From assembly GCA_944739405.2 (NCBI GenBank), contig OX123186.2:16919552-16983551 (forward strand): DNA of 64,000 bases. Direction: 5' to 3'. The DNA comes from Euclidia mi. Taxonomy: Eukaryota > Arthropoda > Insecta > Lepidoptera > Erebidae. Below the pieces are notes generated by a model. That model was not told where the DNA came from. It saw only the letters and a program-made list of their open reading frames with translations, and ran no database searches. The position numbers and the translations under genes were made by a program. Positions 43,771-55,868 of this stretch are shown one piece after another; the stretch's first letter is position 1; every line of letters starts with the position of its first letter.

Positions 43771-44194
43771 AAAGAAATGTCTTGATTGATTAAATAATCT
43801 GTTTGTTTGAAAAGTTAATGTTTCTTTGCCTATTATTAATTTTCTTGTCAATAGTAAAGTTAGTGTCAATAATTCGGCAAGTGCTGATAGGCACTGCTTT
43901 GCATCAAACTAGCTGGAAATTTGACGTTGACATTGACGCGCTTTTCTAAATAATTTAAACGCTACCAAGCGGCGCATAGAAACTTAACTGACGTTTCGGT
44001 AATAGAAACTGCTTTACTGACACATACAATCGAATTTTAGAACAAATGTAAACTAATACATTTTTTTTATGTTATACGCCTTGACCAGACCTCAAAGCGT
44101 TTAAAATTCTAACCCACTTAAAATCACTTTTCATAGTTAAGTACGCATTAGATTTTTAGTTTTCAAAAATAAGAAGAAAAGAAAACATAAAGGC

Positions 44195-44290
44195 ATGTGA
44201 AGTCTGCCAACACGCACATAGCCAGCTTGATGGACTATTGCCTAAATCATCACACAATGATATGCCCAGCAGTGGGAAATAGTGGATAAT
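44195..44290 (+). repeat. rep-C-related fragment, diverged
   Basis: GAAGTCTGCCAACACGCACA ... GCCCAGCAGTGGGAAATAGT resembles the inverse of the 32258 copy. Confidence 0.6.
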
Positions 44291-44895
44291 TATTTATAGC
44301 TGTATTGTCTAAGCTATTTGTAAAATAGTTATGGAATGTCTACAAGGCTAGCCTTCACATAGCTTTTAATTTAATGTATAAATATTTTCTTAAAAATGTG
44401 ACATATTGTAACTATTTAGTATTATCAAGACATTACTTTAAGATATGGTCGTATTTCATGGTCTGTGGGTGAAGTGCATGAATAATTTAGTTCGCAGAGT
44501 TAACTGAATTTCAATTAATACAGTTGACAGACAGAAACATTCTAAGGCTATGTTTGATAATTTTGCGGTAGGTCCAGGCCCAATTATGGCAGGTTGTGAT
44601 TCATTTGATAAAGATTGGTCCCAAGAGTCTGAAAATAGATCGGAAGTACCTACTTGACCTGAAGTGTGACGTTGCAAATGCAAAATAAAAATATAAGTTA
44701 ACAGTTCTATTTGATGAAGCTTTTTGGTATAGTTTGCGCACGGCCTGTAAGATATTTTCAGTAATTTGGGTTTTTGTCCAGTATTTTTATTATCCTTTAC
44801 AGCTATGTCACACGCACGCTTTAATTTGATTAAAAGAAAAAGATTTCCTCAATGTGGGGACTAACACTAAAGTTGAAGTTTGGCTTATGGTGTTC
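44291..44895. other. no recognised feature
   Basis: AT-rich. The 44456-44683 frame has no motif. Confidence 0.5.
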
Positions 44896-45480
44896 TGAAC
44901 ACAATTTGATTATTATCTAACTTTCTTAAAATTACGTACCTGAATGACCGGGTTCTGTTCAATCCCTTTTTAAGGATTACGTAACTAAAAGGTAAAAAAC
45001 GGGACCCTATTCCTAAGCCTCCGCTGTCTGTCTGTATGTCACCAGGCTGTATCTCATAAGCGGTGATGGCTAGAAAACTGAAATTTTCACAAATTATGTT
45101 TTTTTTGTAGCCGCTGTAACAATAAATACCAAAATAAAAATAAAACGTATTAAGGGGGGGTCCCATACAATAAACGAGTTTTTTTTTGTATTTTAGCTCC
45201 ATATTACTAACGGTAACAGGAAGACGCTTAAAATGTTCACAGAATATGTAGTTGTATATTACCTTTTAAAATAAATCATTAAATAAAAATAAAGTAAATA
45301 TTCCCATACAACAAACGTAATTGTAAAGCAATTTTTTTCTCGATCTTAATAAGCAGATAGTAACTTAAAAAATATTTAAGTAAACATAAAACAAACATGA
45401 TTTTCTTTTATAGATGACGGTACGGAACCCTTCGTGCGCGAGTCCGACTCACACTTGGCCAATTTTTGGTAAATCATGTG
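44896..45480 (+). repeat. rep-E-related element, second subtype
   Basis: It contains AACTAAAAGGTAAAAAACGG, GACCCTATTCCTAAGCCTCC, GTCACCAGGCTGTATCTCAT and ends GGTACGGAACCCTTCGTGCG, CGAGTCCGACTCACACTTGG. It shares the right end with rep-E but not the 370-bp units, so the two subtypes have swapped interiors. Confidence 0.78.
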
Positions 45481-46264
45481 TTCTAAAACTGTATCCTAAC
45501 TAGATAGATTTATCGCAAACCCCCTGCATACTAAATGATATAAAAATTGTTGGAGGCGTTTCCGATATTCAGATTTGGAATATATATTTATATTAGCATT
45601 GCTCGTTTAAAGGTACTAGATGTACAAAAATCAACGAAAAGTTTATTAAACATTAGTATTCAACCCTGTAGCAGCTATCTTACCAGTTAGATCGGTGTTC
45701 TCCTTCGAGACTGTATCTGTTATTGCTAATCCAAGCGCTAAGCGACCTCAACTTTGTATCAGCTGGCTAAGTAATGGCCAATTATGTCCCGATCCCCAGA
45801 TACTTAGGTATGATCGGTTTGCTGATCTTTGATTCAGATTACTTAGAATTGCTTGTGTTGGGTTAATTTGCAGGTAATTAGTTGCAAGGTCATATGTCTG
45901 TATCGATAACACATAAAATGACGTGTCAAATCATCCTGATGTATTATAAACTTAGGTCCCCGCCACGTTTGCCTGTTTGGCTAGTTGCAATAAACTCATA
46001 AAATACTGGGGGGATTCTTATGTGGTTTAACTCACAGAGAGAGTGGTTCGTGGAATATACAGGCGTAAAATATGCGTAAAACATATAACCCGTACGAAGG
46101 CAGGACAAACTTTGATATAATGACAAAAATTATGTTATACCCATATTTTGCCAGATATGCCAGGCTGTGCAAGTGTGCAAGCAACAGTAAAGAGTGCAGC
46201 TAAATAAATTGCCTTAAAACCGAACACTAACATGAGGAACCATGATACGGTTTGGAGAAAATAA
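45481..46264. other. no recognised feature
   Basis: Mixed AT-rich sequence. No gene or paired repeats found. Confidence 0.5.
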
Positions 46265-46430
46265 TAAGCATCTGGGGGCACGGTAGTGCCCCCCGCCAAG
46301 TCGAGCAGAAAAGCGACACGGCCGTACCATCCTTTTCTCGAAGCCGTTCAGGCCATTTTCGACCCACCATAACTTCGTTGTCGATAAAACTAGAAGCTGT
46401 CAATCAAATGAAGTCGGTCAATCTATTTAT
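46265..46430. repeat. dispersed repeat with GGGGGCAC hairpin
   Basis: GGGGGCACGGTAGTGCCCCC (46271-46290) is a perfect 8-bp hairpin, followed by CGCCAAGTCGAGCAGAAAAG, CGACACGGCCGTACCATCC and CCCACCATAACTTCGTTGTC. The pattern is characteristic of a repeat I recall as common in Lepidoptera; its class is unknown. Confidence 0.6.
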
Positions 46431-46490
46431 TTAAAACGTATTAATAACCGACTCAATCAATTTATTTAAAACGTATTAATAACCTACTTT

Positions 46491-46587
46491 GTATAACATA
46501 GATCTCACAACTTTTTACGATAGAAGAACTGAATTGTGAGACTTGTCTTTTTTGACAAGTATTGTTTTTTATGGGATCTATGTTACA
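46491..46587. repeat. 97-bp miniature foldback
   Basis: TAACATAGATCTCA (about 46494-46507) and its inverse (TGGGATCTATGTTA, 46572-46585) form 14-bp ends with one mismatch. Inside, TCTCACAA/TTGTGAGA and ACTTGTC/GACAAGT pair again. Confidence 0.65.
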
Positions 46588-46600
46588 AATAATATTTTGT

Positions 46601-47515
46601 TTTTAGGGTTCCGTACCTCAAAAGGAAAAAACGGAACCCTTATAGGATCACTTTGTTGTCCGTCCGTCTGTCAAGACCCTTTTTCTCAGGAATGCGTATC
46701 AAACTGAAATTTATACAAGATACTTAAATCTACGGTTCCATAGAGCTGTAAAAAATTCAAACTTCTAATCCAACGCAATCAATAGGTACAGCCGATTATG
46801 CTGCAAATTGCAGCATTTTTTCAAACTCGCATTGGAATCAAAACCTATAGGGTACTTCCCGTGAACTCACAATCTTGAAATTTGGTACGAAGCAACGTCT
46901 TATAGCACATATAATGGAAAAATTGCGAAACCGTAAATTTTTTGTTACATGATACAATAAAAATATTTTTAATAAATTTTAGGTTACTTCCCCTTTCTCT
47001 TGAACGCTTGGAGGTATTAAATTGAAATTCATATTAAATACTCAAGTATATAACACCGTTAGGTTGCAACAAAATCAAACTTCTATGTCAACGCAATAAA
47101 AAGAAAAAGCAATATAAGTATATTTTCAAACTCGTGACTACTCGCAAGTGAATCAAAACCTACAGGGTACTTCCCGTGAACTCCAAATCTTGAAACTTGG
47201 TACGAAGCAACGTCATCACACATAAAAGAAAATTTGCGAAAACCGTAAATTTTTAGTTACAGCATATAAAAAAATATTTTTAATAAATTTAAACTTACTA
47301 CCCCTTTCTCTTGAACGCGTAAAGGTATTAAATTGAAATTTATATCAAATACTCAGGTATATAACACCGTTAGGCTGTAACAAAATCAAAAAAAGATTGC
47401 GTAGACCCATGTCTACGAAACGTCTATCAAAAGAAAGAATATAATCATATTTTCAAACTCGCGACTACTCGCAAGGGAATCAAAACCTACAGGGTACTAC
47501 TTCCCGTGAACTAGT
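46601..47515 (+). repeat. rep-E copy lacking its right end
   Basis: It begins TTTTAGGGTTCCGTACCTCA and GAACCCTTATAGGATCACTT, with three ~310-370-bp units (starting near 46670, 46995 and 47290) that share AAACCTACAGGGTACTTCCC and AAATTGAAATTCATAT. It breaks off after CTACTTCCCGTGAAC, without the GTGCGCGAGTCCGACTCG end. Confidence 0.8.
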
Positions 47516-48190
47516 CCACAGACATATTTGAAAAAAAAAACTGGATCATTATAAAAATCGGCCACATGATCAAACGTTTAATACAATGAGTTTAGCTTAT
47601 TTTGCTGCATATTATACTTTTTTAACTAAAAATCTCGTGTACACATGAAGGTGAAAACACTGACCATGAATGTATATGAAATTTGATTGCGCTGTTAAAT
47701 AATGATGGATACGTGAGTGTTTGAAATAGAATTAGTTTTATTATAAGTCAAATCGATTATATCGATTAAGTAACATTTTGTTTAGTCTATTGAAAATTTC
47801 TGACAATGGTCACACTGAACTGACTTCCGTTGCCGCCTTGAAAAAATTAACACGCCGTTTGGACTCTCGCGTGCCTTGTACCTAATTAATAAATTGATCG
47901 ACCTTTGAATTAACGCGAATTGAATTAACTTGCAAATACTATAAACTGCCGCCTTTGGTTTGCCCGGCAAAAGTTGAGTCGAACATTGACATTTGCAAAA
48001 CTGAATTGTGAATCCTGTGAACGTGCATCGTGCCCTCGTACCAACGGAGAGGACATCAAGTTGGAAGGAACAGCTAAGTGGATAATTCATTCAATCTATC
48101 GTGGCCACCTTAGTTTTGTTTGTTTTTCCCTAACTTGCCTCCAGGACTCCACTCAAGAACATCACCAGGAGATATTTGGTAAGACATTTG
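47516..48190. other. no recognised gene
   Basis: The frames at 47782-48090 and 47974-48195 have no motif. The latter directly precedes the Helentron remnant and could include its decayed upstream part. Confidence 0.4.
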
Positions 48191-49745
48191 TTTAATTCTT
48201 AGCGCCAAGAAACTTGGTCCATGTGTTTAGATCCTTTGCCTTGGGCTAAGACTGGATGAATTAATCGCTTCCACTGATCTCTGTATAAAACTTACCCATT
48301 CATAGCCCGAATTCTAGACAGTGAGAAAAGAAGAAAAGCCAGGGTCATACGTTTCCGGGGATATAATAGGGCTCAAGATCCTGACAATTTCTACAGGGAA
48401 CAGCTAATGTTATACACAAACTGGAGGGATGAAATTACTGAATTGGTCAATGAAATTATAAACCTCGAACAGAAATTTATTAAACTTAGTGATGAAATCC
48501 TTTCAGAAAGTCTTCAATTTAATCAGTTGGGGGGACCAGATGAGTTCGATGAGATAGATGAAGAGGATGAGGATAGTATGGTCAAAGCAAAAGCTCGTCC
48601 ATTAGACGATTATGAATTAGAAACACAAGAAGGTGATCCATATCATTGTCTATATTAACATGGAAATCAATCGGATTTAGTAGGAGGAGAGATTGTCCAA
48701 CCAGCAGTATTGTGTGAAAATGATATATTGAGTTTAGTTAGAATATTTAATTTTGATCAGACATTTTGTATTACATTTAGGACATATTTTCACTCAAGAA
48801 TCACCACCATCATTTTATTATTTTGTTAGTGGTGGAGCTGGTGTGGAGAAAAGTTTGTTAATTAAGGGTTTGTATCAATATTTAATGCTTGTATTTAATA
48901 GAGTTCCGGGTATAAATCCTGCCGATGCTAGAATCTTACTTTGTGCATACACGGAAAAAGCTGCTTTTGGAATCGTTGGTCAAACTGTACACAGTACGTT
49001 TGGACTTCCAGTATCCCAGTGTAATACCTAAGCATGTAAACTTGCAAAAGTAAGATTAATTATTTTGGATGCAATATCTATGCTAAGAAGTAGAACTCTT
49101 AACCAAATTAATAGGAGATTGCAGCAAGTATTTCACACAGATGCCCCATTTGCTGGTATATCTATTATAAGCGTCGGGGACTTCAATCAGTTACCTCCGG
49201 TAGGTGACAATTGGGTTTTTCAGCCAAATAGAGGTCGAAATCCATTGGCACCACTTGCTGGCGCTCCGATGTGGGAACCATTCTGTCTCTTTATGATGAC
49301 TAAAATAATGCGGCAAAGAGATGATGTGGCATTCGCAATAGCCTTAAACAATATGACTGTCGGTCGAATGACTCATATGGATATAGAGTTAATAAATTCT
49401 AGATGTTACAGTATTAATACCTGACCTATTGAGGCACATTGTGCGATACATTTATTTGCGACCAACAATGAATTCTATTTACTTAAAATAATTATTACTC
49501 ATGAATTATACCCCAATAGGTATAATTCATGTTCTCGTCTGATTGTCGTGGGAGAATTTAATGTTGATTTTAGAATGAATCCCCAAAATGGAATTTCCAC
49601 ATATTTTTCATCTATAAACATGTTTTCGTTAATAAACACTAGCACAACACGAAGTAGTACAATTATAGACAACGTTTTTTAGAACTTCAATATTCAATGT
49701 GGTAAATTCATACCTTTTTAGTCACCATTTACAGGTCTGGTTCAA
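48191..49745 (+). pseudogene. decayed Helentron: Pif1-like helicase plus endonuclease tail
   Basis: Pieces in order: 48311-48656 reads EKRRKARVIRFRGYN and DPDNFYREQLMLYTNWRDEI, the segment before the helicase in Helitron proteins. 48753-49031 has the Walker A region SGGAGVEKSLLIKGLYQYL, where E replaces the expected G. 49032-49424 has ISIISVGDFNQLPPVGDNW (Walker B and Q-rich motif) and MRQRDDVAFAIALNN. After a stop, AIHLFATNNE ends the helicase remnant near 49470. 49545-49745 reads LIVVGEFNVDFRMN, STTRSSTIIDNVF and, after a frameshift, YLFSHHLQVWFKFDTEF, an APE-type endonuclease C-terminus. Helicase plus APE endonuclease is the Helentron arrangement. Rep and most of the endonuclease are missing. 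A host Pif1 gene is less likely, given the Helitron-specific upstream block. Confidence 0.78.
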
Positions 49746-49826
49746 ATTTGATACTGAATTCCATACTTTAAAATTTTAATTTCCATTTTTATGTTTTTTT
49801 TTAATTTATATAACGTATCATAACTT

Positions 49827-50093
49827 CACGCCTTTTTATCCTCGAAGGGGTATGCAGTGTATTACACACCCACACTTCGCCAGTTATGTTTCGGTCCCAA
49901 TGTAATAGGGGGCGAGCCTATTGCCATCTACCGGGCACATTACTAAGCGAGCGATAATTAACGTTTTCAACACACACATATGTAATTCCGAAAAGACATT
50001 GATGTGTGCCCTTGATACCTGGGGATCGATCCCGAGATGATCGTCTCGGTAGTTCGTTACGTACACCACTGGGCTATCGCCGCTTACTTATTT
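49827..50093 (-). repeat. SINE with a different tRNA-like head and SINE-B body
   Basis: The reverse complement starts GCGGCGATAGCCCAGTGG (A box) and GGGATCGATCCC (B box). It continues ATGTGCCCGGTAGATGGCAA, TAGGCTCGCCCCCTATTACA and CATACCCCTTCGAGGAT...AGGCGTGA, which is SINE-B body and tail. It is a modular relative of SINE-B. Confidence 0.82.
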
Positions 50094-50309
50094 TTGTTAT
50101 TTTTTTATTTAGAATATTAATGATTGTTTTATTTTATAGTAATAGTTTTATTTTTATCGCAAATAAATACTATAATTATTAAAAATACTTAATTAATATT
50201 TTTGTAACAGATTTCTAATAGTCACTAAAAACGTTGTAAATCAATAACTTTAATAAAAAAATCTTACCATCATTCATCAGCAGACTTTTGCAAGGCTGCC
50301 GCAGGGCAA

Positions 50310-50578
50310 GATAAAGATAAAGATATTTTTATTTGTCTTAAATATGTGTACACAAAAGCTGTTACAATAGTAAATATAGTCTCAACATGCCTTGACTATT
50401 AATTACAGACATATACTAGCTAGTATAGGTATTTAAGTTATATTATAAAATTAATTTGTCTCAAACATGTGTACACAAAAGCTGTTACAATAGTGAATAT
50501 AGTCTAAACATGCCTTGTCTATTAATTACAGATATATACTAGGTAGTATAGGTATTTAAGTTATATTATAAAATAAGC
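50310..50578. repeat. two-unit tandem duplication, ~123 bp
   Basis: Both units read TGTGTACACAAAAGCTGTTA, CAATAGT, CATGCCTTG, CTATTAATTACAGA, GTATAGGTATTTAAGTTATA. The lead-in ATAAAGATAAAGATATTTTT looks like an inverted LINE 3' tail. Confidence 0.85.
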
Positions 50579-50709
50579 GATATATGTTAATATAAAATAA
50601 AGGATGACTGATTACAAACGACAAAGAGACTTTTCTTTAATTTATGCTCCTCCAGCTTTTCATTTTGCAATAAAAATACCATAACTATGACTGGTGAACT
50701 TTTACTTAT

Positions 50710-50775
50710 ATACCTACAGTTTTGTACGGAACCCTCGGTGCGCGAGTCCAACTCACACTTGACCGGTTTTTATTT
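50710..50775 (+). repeat. rep-E right-end fragment
   Basis: CTACAGTTTTGTACGGAACC, CTCGGTGCGCGAGTCCAACT, CACACTTGACCGGTTTTTA. Confidence 0.8.
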
Positions 50776-51451
50776 AAAAAAACCTGTCAAATTAAAATCA
50801 ATTTGAGCAACAGATGGATTCGGCAGGTAACTACAAATATTTGCTATTTCAAAATTAAAACCATTACCAATACTAATTTTTACATGATATGATAAAGCCT
50901 TATAAACAGTATTCGTTGCTACTGGTCTCTTTTAAGAGTGCCTACGTTACAGTAGCTTTGTATCGCATTATACCACATTTATAAGTATCTACGTACGCGT
51001 AATTTGGGTCAGGCTACAATTGACTACATTATTTTTTTGTGTGTTTGTGTGTTTGTTTAATTATGATTGATGTCTTGATTTACATTTGGATTTGACAGTC
51101 CACCTTATACTCGTAGTCAAAATACAAAAATACACTTAAAGTACGGCAATGTCAAAACGAGGATTGTTTAATTTCACGATTTCGAGTGATTATTTTAGTT
51201 TTCAGATTAAAGTGTCACAGAGATCAGAGTTTAAGGATATAGAGTGCTACGTAGTTACCAAATCGTTTGGACAAAACATTGAAATTAGATAAACATAATA
51301 TGAAATCCCACACAGAAAATCCGAAGCAAAGTGCAAGCAATGAGACGCCAAACTAAAATTTTTGGATCACGCAAACCGTTGACTCCGTTAAGCCGCATCC
51401 CCTGGCTTCCATGATGTGTGTCTATTTGCAGGAAAACTCCTTGAAAACGAA
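50776..51451. other. no recognised feature
   Basis: AT-rich. No gene, repeat pair or tRNA box seen. Confidence 0.5.
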
Positions 51452-52395
51452 ATAAACCGGTCAAGTGCGAGTCGGACTCGCGCACTCAGGGTTCCGTATA
51501 AACCCGTATAATTATTAAAACAAATATGTGATGTAACTAAAAATTTAAGGTTATTGAAAATTTTCCTATATGCTATAAAAAGTTGCTTTATGCCAAATTT
51601 CAAGATTCTAGATCGACTGGAAGTACCCTTTAGTTTTGACTTGAGCATTTGATACGAATTTCAATTTTATTCCTCTACGGGTTCGTGCGGAAAGGGGCAG
51701 TACCTATAAAATTATTAGAAGTATATGATGTAGCTAAAAATTTACGGTTTTCGCAATTTTTCCTTTATCTGTGCTATAGGACGTTGCTTAGTGCCAAATT
51801 TCAAGATTCTGAGTTCACGGGAAGTACCCTGTTGGTTTTGATTCCCTTGCGAGTAGTTGCGATTTTGAAAATATGCTGAAATTGCTGTTTCTGTTGATAA
51901 CGTTGACATAGAAGTTTGATTTTATTACAGCTTAAAGTTATTAAAGCCCTGAATATTTGATATGAATTTCAATTTAATAACTTTACGCATTCATGAGGAA
52001 AAGGGTAGTAACTTTAAAATTAATACAAATATCTTTTTTATATGATGTTACTAAAAATTTACGGTATTCGCAATGTTTCCTTTATCTTTGCTATAAGACA
52101 TTGTTTCGTACCAAATTTCAAGATTCTGAGTTCACAGGAAGTAGGTTCTGATTCCCTTGCGAGTTTCGAAAAATTGCGGAAATTTGCAGAATTTCGGCTG
52201 TATCCTTTGATTGCGTTGGCTAAGAAGTTTGATTTTTTCACAGCTTCAAGGGACCGTAGCTTTGACTATTTAATATAAATTTCAGTTTAATACCTCCACG
52301 CGTTTCTAAGACAAAGGGTCTTGACTGACGGACGGACGGACAACAAAGTGATCCTATAAGGGTTCCGTTTTTTCGTTTCAAGGTACGGAACTCTA
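51452..52395 (-). repeat. rep-E, complete copy (~944 bp), inverted
   Basis: The plus strand runs from AACCGGTCAAGTGCGAGTCG, GACTCGCGCACTCAGGGTTC through three units to TAAGGGTTCCGTTTTTTCGT and AAGGTACGGAACTCT. Both element ends are intact, so it is the reference copy for the family here. Internal units start near 51590, 51760 and 52090, each with the AAATTTCAAGATTCTGAGTT block. Confidence 0.85.
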
Positions 52396-53938
52396 AAAAA
52401 GAAAGTAATCTCATTAATTCCGTTTATGTTTATGAAACGTCTTGCAATTAACTTTACTATGGACTATTCCCACTTCAAACTAATTGAAATCAAGACACTG
52501 CATTATAATCAGATATAACTACTTAGTACCTATTACAGGTTATTTATTTTTTTCATGTAAATACACAGACGCAATCAAAATGTTCAGTTATTTAAACTCC
52601 GTAAATGATTATTTAGGTCTTATAAAAAACATTCAACGTAATATGAGTTTCTTATAAAATATTATCAATTTCTAGTATTTTATTTTAGTAACTTAAGTAT
52701 TACAAAGGTATTAAAATATTATCTTATTATATTCGTAAAACAAACGGTTACCTCCATAAGAACATCTTAGAACCACTTGCAATTTATGCAGTTATCCTTA
52801 AATATTATTGCGAAGCTTAAAGTAAAATTAGATCATTGTTGACAGCCTGGCTGTCTATCTAAGGAAAAAATAATCTCTAGTAGGTATCTAATGTTATGAA
52901 GTTGGACACGGATATCAATGGAATGACCAACTACTACTACTACGTACAATGTCAAAAAAAAATAATTTAATAAATATTTGCATAAAAATCTCCAATATAT
53001 TTTTATTTGTCAACCACATGTTTTTCATGTTCAGATATATAGAAAACGTAATACTTTAGCCATTATTTTTACAATGTTCTGGTCGGATGATCTCGATGGA
53101 ACTTACCAAATTTTTTTCTTCTTTTTTAGTGTAACCAATAAAAGTCAATCTAATTCGCTCCAATAGTTGTTACGTGATGTGAATGTAAACAGTCTAGTAG
53201 TTTCTGTTGCCAGCCGAGTTAAAAAAAGTTAATTAACTGACTTATGCACTTTTACGATTTGGTAGCGAGAGAGACAGAAGTGTTTGAAATGTTTTTAGAT
53301 CAATGAATTGACGTAGTTCTAAGTGACTAAAACTCTTGACTAAAAAAGTGTTTGAAATTAGATACTGAAGAATTTTAAGCAAAGTTTTAACTTTATTACT
53401 TTTCTTGTTTTACTTTATGCGACGGAACGACCAAATATTTTTTATTGGTTTCGTCTCTCTGACGCTGCCGGATTAAATATTTTGCTAAGTTAACGAATAT
53501 AAATAAAGATACCAGAAATGTGCAGTCTCATTATAGGTACAAAATTATACATTAATCTACAAAAAATCTGGTTTTAGAGGCACATTTATTAGACTTCGCC
53601 CGCGTGGAAGTCAGTTATCGTGACATGTTTTATCGCGGTAAAAAGTCTATGGCAAAAGCATGACAGGAATATATCCACAATAGGGAAAGATGGAGGAATC
53701 CCGTGTCGGAGGCCAACACTCACTTTGGGTCGCTGTGCCATCATGAATTATTGAATAAAAATGTCACTTTCTAGCTCCCCAATTATCTCCTCACACAAAC
53801 ATCATATCATAACATCGTTGCGTTGTGACGTGAAAGTATGATAAACAAACAAACACACTTTCAAATTTATTTTATAATTTTAGTATGGTTAGTCACATTA
53901 TAACTTTGGAAAGTTGGCCTCTGTCATACCTTTTATCT
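52396..53938. other. no recognised feature
   Basis: AT-rich. The frame at 52978-53166 has no motif. No repeats shared with the rest of the window were noticed. Confidence 0.5.
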
Positions 53939-53939
53939 T

Positions 53940-54165
53940 GATTAGTGGATAGCGTATGCGTCTGCTGATCGAAGGTCCCGGGTTCGATTCCCGGGTCGGG
54001 CAAAAGTGTTACTGGGTTTTTCCTAGTTGTCAGTAGCAGATGGGCCCGGTAACGGCAATAGGCTCGCCCCTAATACGTGGCACCTAAAATTTCGCGGCAA
54101 AATGTGCGTGCAATATTACACGTCTGACTACCCTTCGGGGAAACAGGCGTGAGTATATAAAAATA
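53940..54165 (+). repeat. SINE-B copy
   Basis: It matches SINE-B from the A-box side (GTGGATAGCGTATGCGTCTG) through the B box GGTTCGATTCC, CCCGGTAACGGCAATAGGCT to CTACCCTTCGGGGAAACAGG and CGTGAG. The first bases of the head are missing. Confidence 0.87.
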
Positions 54166-54570
54166 AACTACACAAGAAATATTAGTGTTTTGTTGTCTAG
54201 TCAAGTCCGTTAATTGCATGGATGTAGATTAATCATAAAGCAATATTATTATATCGACATTAATTTAGGACTCTCGCTTGTAATTCACGTCTTGTAATCA
54301 TATTACCGACTGGCCTGTACATCTAGAGGCCTGATAAGCCGAAGGTTGATTTTTTGCCCACACAGGACAAGTCTTTGTGTGATGAACAAGACAAATTATC
54401 CTGACTTAATTTATGTTTATCCTGACATAATTTATCACTTATGTTTTTGAGAATATTTAAGTGCGTAAACAGGTGTATGATTGTTATTATAGAAGTTTTG
54501 TCTAATTTGTGTTCAGATGAGCATTGGATGTGTATGGATTGTTTCAGGATATTATTAATGTTACTTCTAT

Positions 54571-54632
54571 CTATCGTCACGCCTGTCTCCTATTGGGATA
54601 GGCAGAGACTATGGAACGCTAATGTTACTTCC
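54571..54632 (-). pseudogene. LINE 3' tail
   Basis: The inverse reads AGCGTTCCATAGTCTCTGCC, TATCCCAATAGGAGACAGGC, GTGACGAT, equivalent to the last codons (RS-VSAYP...QA-stop) of the LINE at 31419. Confidence 0.7.
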
Positions 54633-54724
54633 TACTACCTACTTTAAATGTGAAAGAGTGTTAGGTTGGATGGATAGCTGAAGGTTTGTTACTCTTTCGC
54701 GTCTAAACTACTCAATAGATTTTG

Positions 54725-54835
54725 CTGCAATAGGCTCGCCTACTATCACGTGGGACCTAAAATTCATAAGATGGCGAAATATGGGTATTATATTATACCT
54801 CTGCCTAGCCCTTCGGGATACAGACAAGAGACTAT
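54725..54835 (+). repeat. SINE-B 3' fragment
   Basis: GCAATAGGCTCGCCTACTAT, CACGTGGGACCTAAAATTCA, CCTCTGCCTAGCCCTTCGGG, ATACAGACAAGAG. The head is missing. Confidence 0.78.
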
Positions 54836-55865
54836 AAAAAAATAAATTGATGAAACTTTGCAGAAAATATAGCTTATACATCATAGTTAATCCGTGGGCT
54901 ACCTTTTGTTGCAATAATCGCTACCCACGCAGCCAAACTCCCAAAAGCTAGTCTTATTATAAATTGATATATAATGCCAGATCTAAATGTGGGTAATGGT
55001 AGGCATAGAATATTAAAATTGTGAGTAAAAATAAAATAAGCCGCGATCGAATAAGTTAATACGTAAGTTCAATCTAAACGTGGAACATTCGCGTTAACCC
55101 CAAATATATTTTACCATATTTCTACAAAAAATATAATCAGTATTAACATATTATATTTCAAGTGCTTTTCCACATTCCAAGAAAAAAGGAATAAAATTTG
55201 ACTTTGGACGACATTGTTTGTAAATTCTATTAAAAGATAATATAATCAAACAAATATATTATACGCCAGACAGCGACTTATATATTACTAGATATAAATC
55301 TGCGAATGGCAGCTTCATTAAATAACGTGTCTCTCTAGTTTTTTGCGTTGTAGTATTTTATCGTAGTCAAAGTTATTATAAAACATGGGCCTAATATAGT
55401 TTCAGTTATTTCGAGAAATAGTCCCAAAATCATGGGCTTTAAAGTAATGACTACTTGTTATACATGTCGTAAAAGGAAAAAAATTAAGAAAGTGTTGGAG
55501 CCAGGGGAGAGAATGACAATCGCACCTCAACGATATGTTAATACGCCACAGATTGCGGACCTTCGTAGTGCCATTACTAGAAGCGGTTCCACGAAACGTT
55601 ATCACTTACGCTTTTCTTTTAATAGCAGTAGAAAAATATAAATGAGTAAGTTGGTAAATTGAACTTCCTAAACAAAGAAAAAAACGAAATAGTTATGAAG
55701 CTGTGCTCTACGTTGACGCCTTATGAGATAATAGTAACGCCCCGGTCATGAAAGCTTTTCATGCAAAAATTCATGCTATAAATAATAAGAAAACTTTATA
55801 ATTTTTCAAGGAGAAAAATAAACAGTTTAGCTTTTGCAGCGTACAAGTTGTGCAGCAGCAGAGAG
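54836..55865. other. no assigned gene; one unexplained short frame
   Basis: A plus frame (55432-55641, 69 codons) is rich in Lys/Arg and has CYTCRKRKKIKKV near its start and NTPQIADLRSAITRSGSTKR. No family is recognised and it may be chance. Confidence 0.3.
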
Positions 55866-55868
55866 TAA

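Noticed and set aside
53950..54003. Apparent tRNA gene with good A and B boxes
   Set aside because: The acceptor and anticodon arms do not form; the sequence continues into the SINE-B body.
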